A DNA stretch of 43,597 nucleotides from Clostridia bacterium (GTDB lineage Bacteria > Bacillota_A > Clostridia > Lachnospirales > Cellulosilyticaceae): NCBI GenBank assembly GCA_029239935.1, contig JARBTY010000009.1, positions 1-43,597 on the forward strand, written 5' to 3'. A program made the translations under genes and the position numbers. Shown here piece after piece: positions 41,770 through 43,597 of the stretch; positions within the stretch are counted from its first letter, which is position 1; every line of letters starts with the position of its first letter. The notes beneath the pieces were generated by a model. The model was not told where the DNA came from. It did no database searches and saw nothing but the letters and a program-made list of their open reading frames with translations.

Positions 41770-43068
41770 CTATCTCTGATTGGTCTTTTCCCATACTTTT
41801 GCTGCCACTTGCCGTGCCTCTTTGTAAATGGTTGATGTATCTCGTTTTACTTTTCCCTGTGCCACTCTTTCTTCGCCTCTGCACCATACATAATCCGGCT
41901 TAAAGTTTTCTAACATACCATAAAAGAAATGGCCTAATGCATTGCTGCTATCCATTGGTGTGGGCGCTTGATAGGGTAAGGCTATAAAGTCTGCTTCATA
42001 CCCCTTTTGAAGACGTCCAAGCTTGCAGCCCAGCAGTGTACTGGCATACTCATAATTATGACCTATAACACTAGTCATATCTGCTAGGCCAAAGGCCTGT
42101 GCATCCTGATATTTAAGATGCATTGTGTATAAAAGATTTTGTATATCCCTTGCAAAATGTGAACCTAAGCCATCACTGCCTATAAGACACTTTATGCCTC
42201 GGTTCATAAATCCTTTCACATCCGGAAGGCCCACTCCATTGTTCATATTTGATGTGGGGTTAACTGCTATATAAATAGATTTTTCTTTTAATAAGTCCTT
42301 ATCTTTTTCTGTTAAATAAATACAATGAGAAAGAATAGCGTTTTTATTAATGAGCCCAAAATGATCTAATCTTTCTACTACCGTCTGCCTCGATACTTTT
42401 TGAGTATACTCCCCATCATCCTTGCTTTCTCCGACATGGATATGTATGGGCATATCTCCTATTTGCTTTTTGATTGTCTCCAGAGAACGGTTGCTGAGCG
42501 TCATATTGGCATGCATCCCAAATACCCCCGCTGCTGCTGAAGTTTTAGAACCCTTTGCAAACGCCATATTTTCTTCTATACAGCTCTGCAAATCAAAACG
42601 ATCGCTGGTTTCAAAACAAAAAACACCTCTTAAGCCTATTTCATCACAAACACTCTTTTGCAGCGTAGCCAGACTGCCTTTAATATATTGGCCGCTGGCA
42701 TGATGATCTACAACTGTCGTAACACCATTTTCAAGGCATTCGAGTGCACTTATCAGTCCACTGTAGTAAACAGCTTCCTGATCCAGTACCCGGTCAAGTT
42801 TCCACCACATCTGCTCCAAAAACTCTGTAAAATTTTTGGCATTGCAAGATGCGCTCCACCCTCTGGCAAAAGTCGAATAAATATGGCTATGACCATTCAC
42901 AAGTCCTGGCATCATCACATGACCTTTGGCATCAAATACCTCATCAGCTCCTGCAAAATCTTTCATAGGACCTATTTCCAGAATTTGAGTATCAAATAGG
43001 ATATAATAGTCTTGTCTAAAGTTCACATAATCAAATAAATCTGCATGAATAATAGCCTTTATCATCAT
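41770..43068 (-). CDS. ssnA: SsnA-type aminohydrolase
   Basis: This 432-aa amidohydrolase is of the chlorohydrolase/guanine-deaminase-like branch. Metal-binding motifs are NGHSHIYSTF (HxH), HIHVGES, LSHCIYL and GSDGLGSH. SsnA is named from E. coli, where it is part of the ygeWXY-hydA-xdh purine gene set, and its exact reaction is not firmly known. The start, ATG at 43068, overlaps the hydA stop by 4 bp with AAGGAGG upstream. It is the second gene of the visible operon. Confidence 0.88.
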   Translation of the reverse strand: MMIKAIIHADLFDYVNFRQDYYILFDTQILEIGPMKDFAGADEVFDAKGHVMMPGLVNGHSHIYSTFARGWSASCNAKNFTEFLEQMWWKLDRVLDQEAVYYSGLISALECLENGVTTVVDHHASGQYIKGSLATLQKSVCDEIGLRGVFCFETSDRFDLQSCIEENMAFAKGSKTSAAAGVFGMHANMTLSNRSLETIKKQIGDMPIHIHVGESKDDGEYTQKVSRQTVVERLDHFGLINKNAILSHCIYLTEKDKDLLKEKSIYIAVNPTSNMNNGVGLPDVKGFMNRGIKCLIGSDGLGSHFARDIQNLLYTMHLKYQDAQAFGLADMTSVIGHNYEYASTLLGCKLGRLQKGYEADFIALPYQAPTPMDSSNALGHFFYGMLENFKPDYVWCRGEERVAQGKVKRDTSTIYKEARQVAAKVWEKTNQR

Positions 43069-43597
43069 ACAAGCCTCCTTTCTAGGTACTGTCCCTTTCC
43101 GCCTACAAGCTGTCCATTTTCAACAACTGTCTGACCTCTTAAGAACACCTTCTCTACCTTGCCTTTCATGGGTACTTGATGGTAAATAGACCCTTCTTCT
43201 TCATGGGTATATCTGACTGTATCATCAAAGATCACGATATCTGCGTCTGCACCTGGCATAAGTGTTCCTTTTTGAGGATAAAGTCCATGGGCCTTTGCGG
43301 GTTTCTCTGTAAATTTAGGAATAATCTCCATACCGTAACGTTCATACATCACTGTAAAAGCGTGCTGCACACCTCCAACCCCCATAGGAATCTCCGCTGT
43401 AAAAGCTTTGTTTTTAAGTTCTGCATTAAAAGGACAATGATCTGTTGCTATAATATCTATGGACTGCCACTCTTCTTTGAGCAGTTCTTTTTCTGCTATC
43501 TGCCTGAGGGGCGGTGTCATCGTAAACAAATACCCCTTCTCCTTTTCATAAATCGAGGCATCCCATAAAAAATAATGTGGGCAGCTCTCTAATATAA
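43065..43597 (-). CDS. hydA: HydA-type dihydropyrimidinase/hydantoinase-like amidohydrolase, 3' part only
   Basis: The reading frame is open to the right edge of the window, so only about the last 177 residues are seen. The first visible residues ILESCPHYFLWDAS and YLFTMTPPLR match the cyclic-amidohydrolase family, as do ATDHCPFN (a metal ligand Asp) and the C-terminal GADADIVIFDD. An internal TTG should not be taken as a start. HydA opens hydantoin- or dihydropyrimidine-like rings. Its stop overlaps the ssnA start, so both belong to one operon that extends beyond the window. Confidence 0.85.
   Translation of the reverse strand, partial: ILESCPHYFLWDASIYEKEKGYLFTMTPPLRQIAEKELLKEEWQSIDIIATDHCPFNAELKNKAFTAEIPMGVGGVQHAFTVMYERYGMEIIPKFTEKPAKAHGLYPQKGTLMPGADADIVIFDDTVRYTHEEEGSIYHQVPMKGKVEKVFLRGQTVVENGQLVGGKGQYLERRLV

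Overview
The window looks like the chromosome of a low-GC, endospore-forming Clostridia (Firmicutes). The spore genes spoVT, yabP, yabQ and spoVG, a GerMN lipoprotein, two-gene glgC/glgD glycogen priming, a Firmicutes-type PurR and a DnaD/DnaI-type helicase-loading pair all point that way. A cheW gene suggests motility. I would guess Lachnospirales, but the sequence alone does not settle it.

Region 1 (1-22.5 kb, almost all minus strand) is the conserved Firmicutes block purR ... spoVG-glmU-prs ... pth-mfd ... spoVT-mazG ... rqcP-yabP-yabQ-divIC. It carries local additions: glgC-glgD between purR and spoVG; an AgrC/AgrA-like two-component system, a 63-aa hydrophobic peptide, a DUF1540 protein and a GerMN lipoprotein between prs and pth; a PrsA foldase between mfd and spoVT; and HU between mazG and rqcP. 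Beyond divIC come a solitary initiator tRNA, prfB with its programmed frameshift, cheW, rdgB, a YfcE-like phosphoesterase and a tRNA-Gly/tRNA-Arg pair cut by the left edge.

Region 2 (22.6-27.7 kb, plus strand) holds murC, a short spacer rich in DnaA-box-like 9-mers, dnaD, a dnaI-type helicase loader and a MocR-type regulator.

Region 3 (27.8-43.6 kb, minus strand) is a purine-catabolism island. From right to left in transcription order: hydA-like amidohydrolase (cut by the right edge), ssnA, ygeY, an N-acyl-D-amino-acid-deacylase-like amidohydrolase and a ferredoxin-fused dihydroorotate-dehydrogenase-like protein. Next is a control region with a consensus promoter, an operator-like palindrome and a strong intrinsic terminator inside the leader. 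After it come the three xanthine-dehydrogenase subunits, a BMP/NupNOPQ-type nucleoside ABC importer, an XRE-cupin regulator and a molybdopterin-binding protein with a cysteine tail. The logic appears to be import of purine nucleosides or bases, oxidation (or reduction) by a molybdenum hydroxylase, and ring opening by several amidohydrolases, with separate control of uptake/xdh and the hydrolases. The least explained parts are the two divergent enzymes at 37843-40538 and the conditional-termination leader in front of xdhA.
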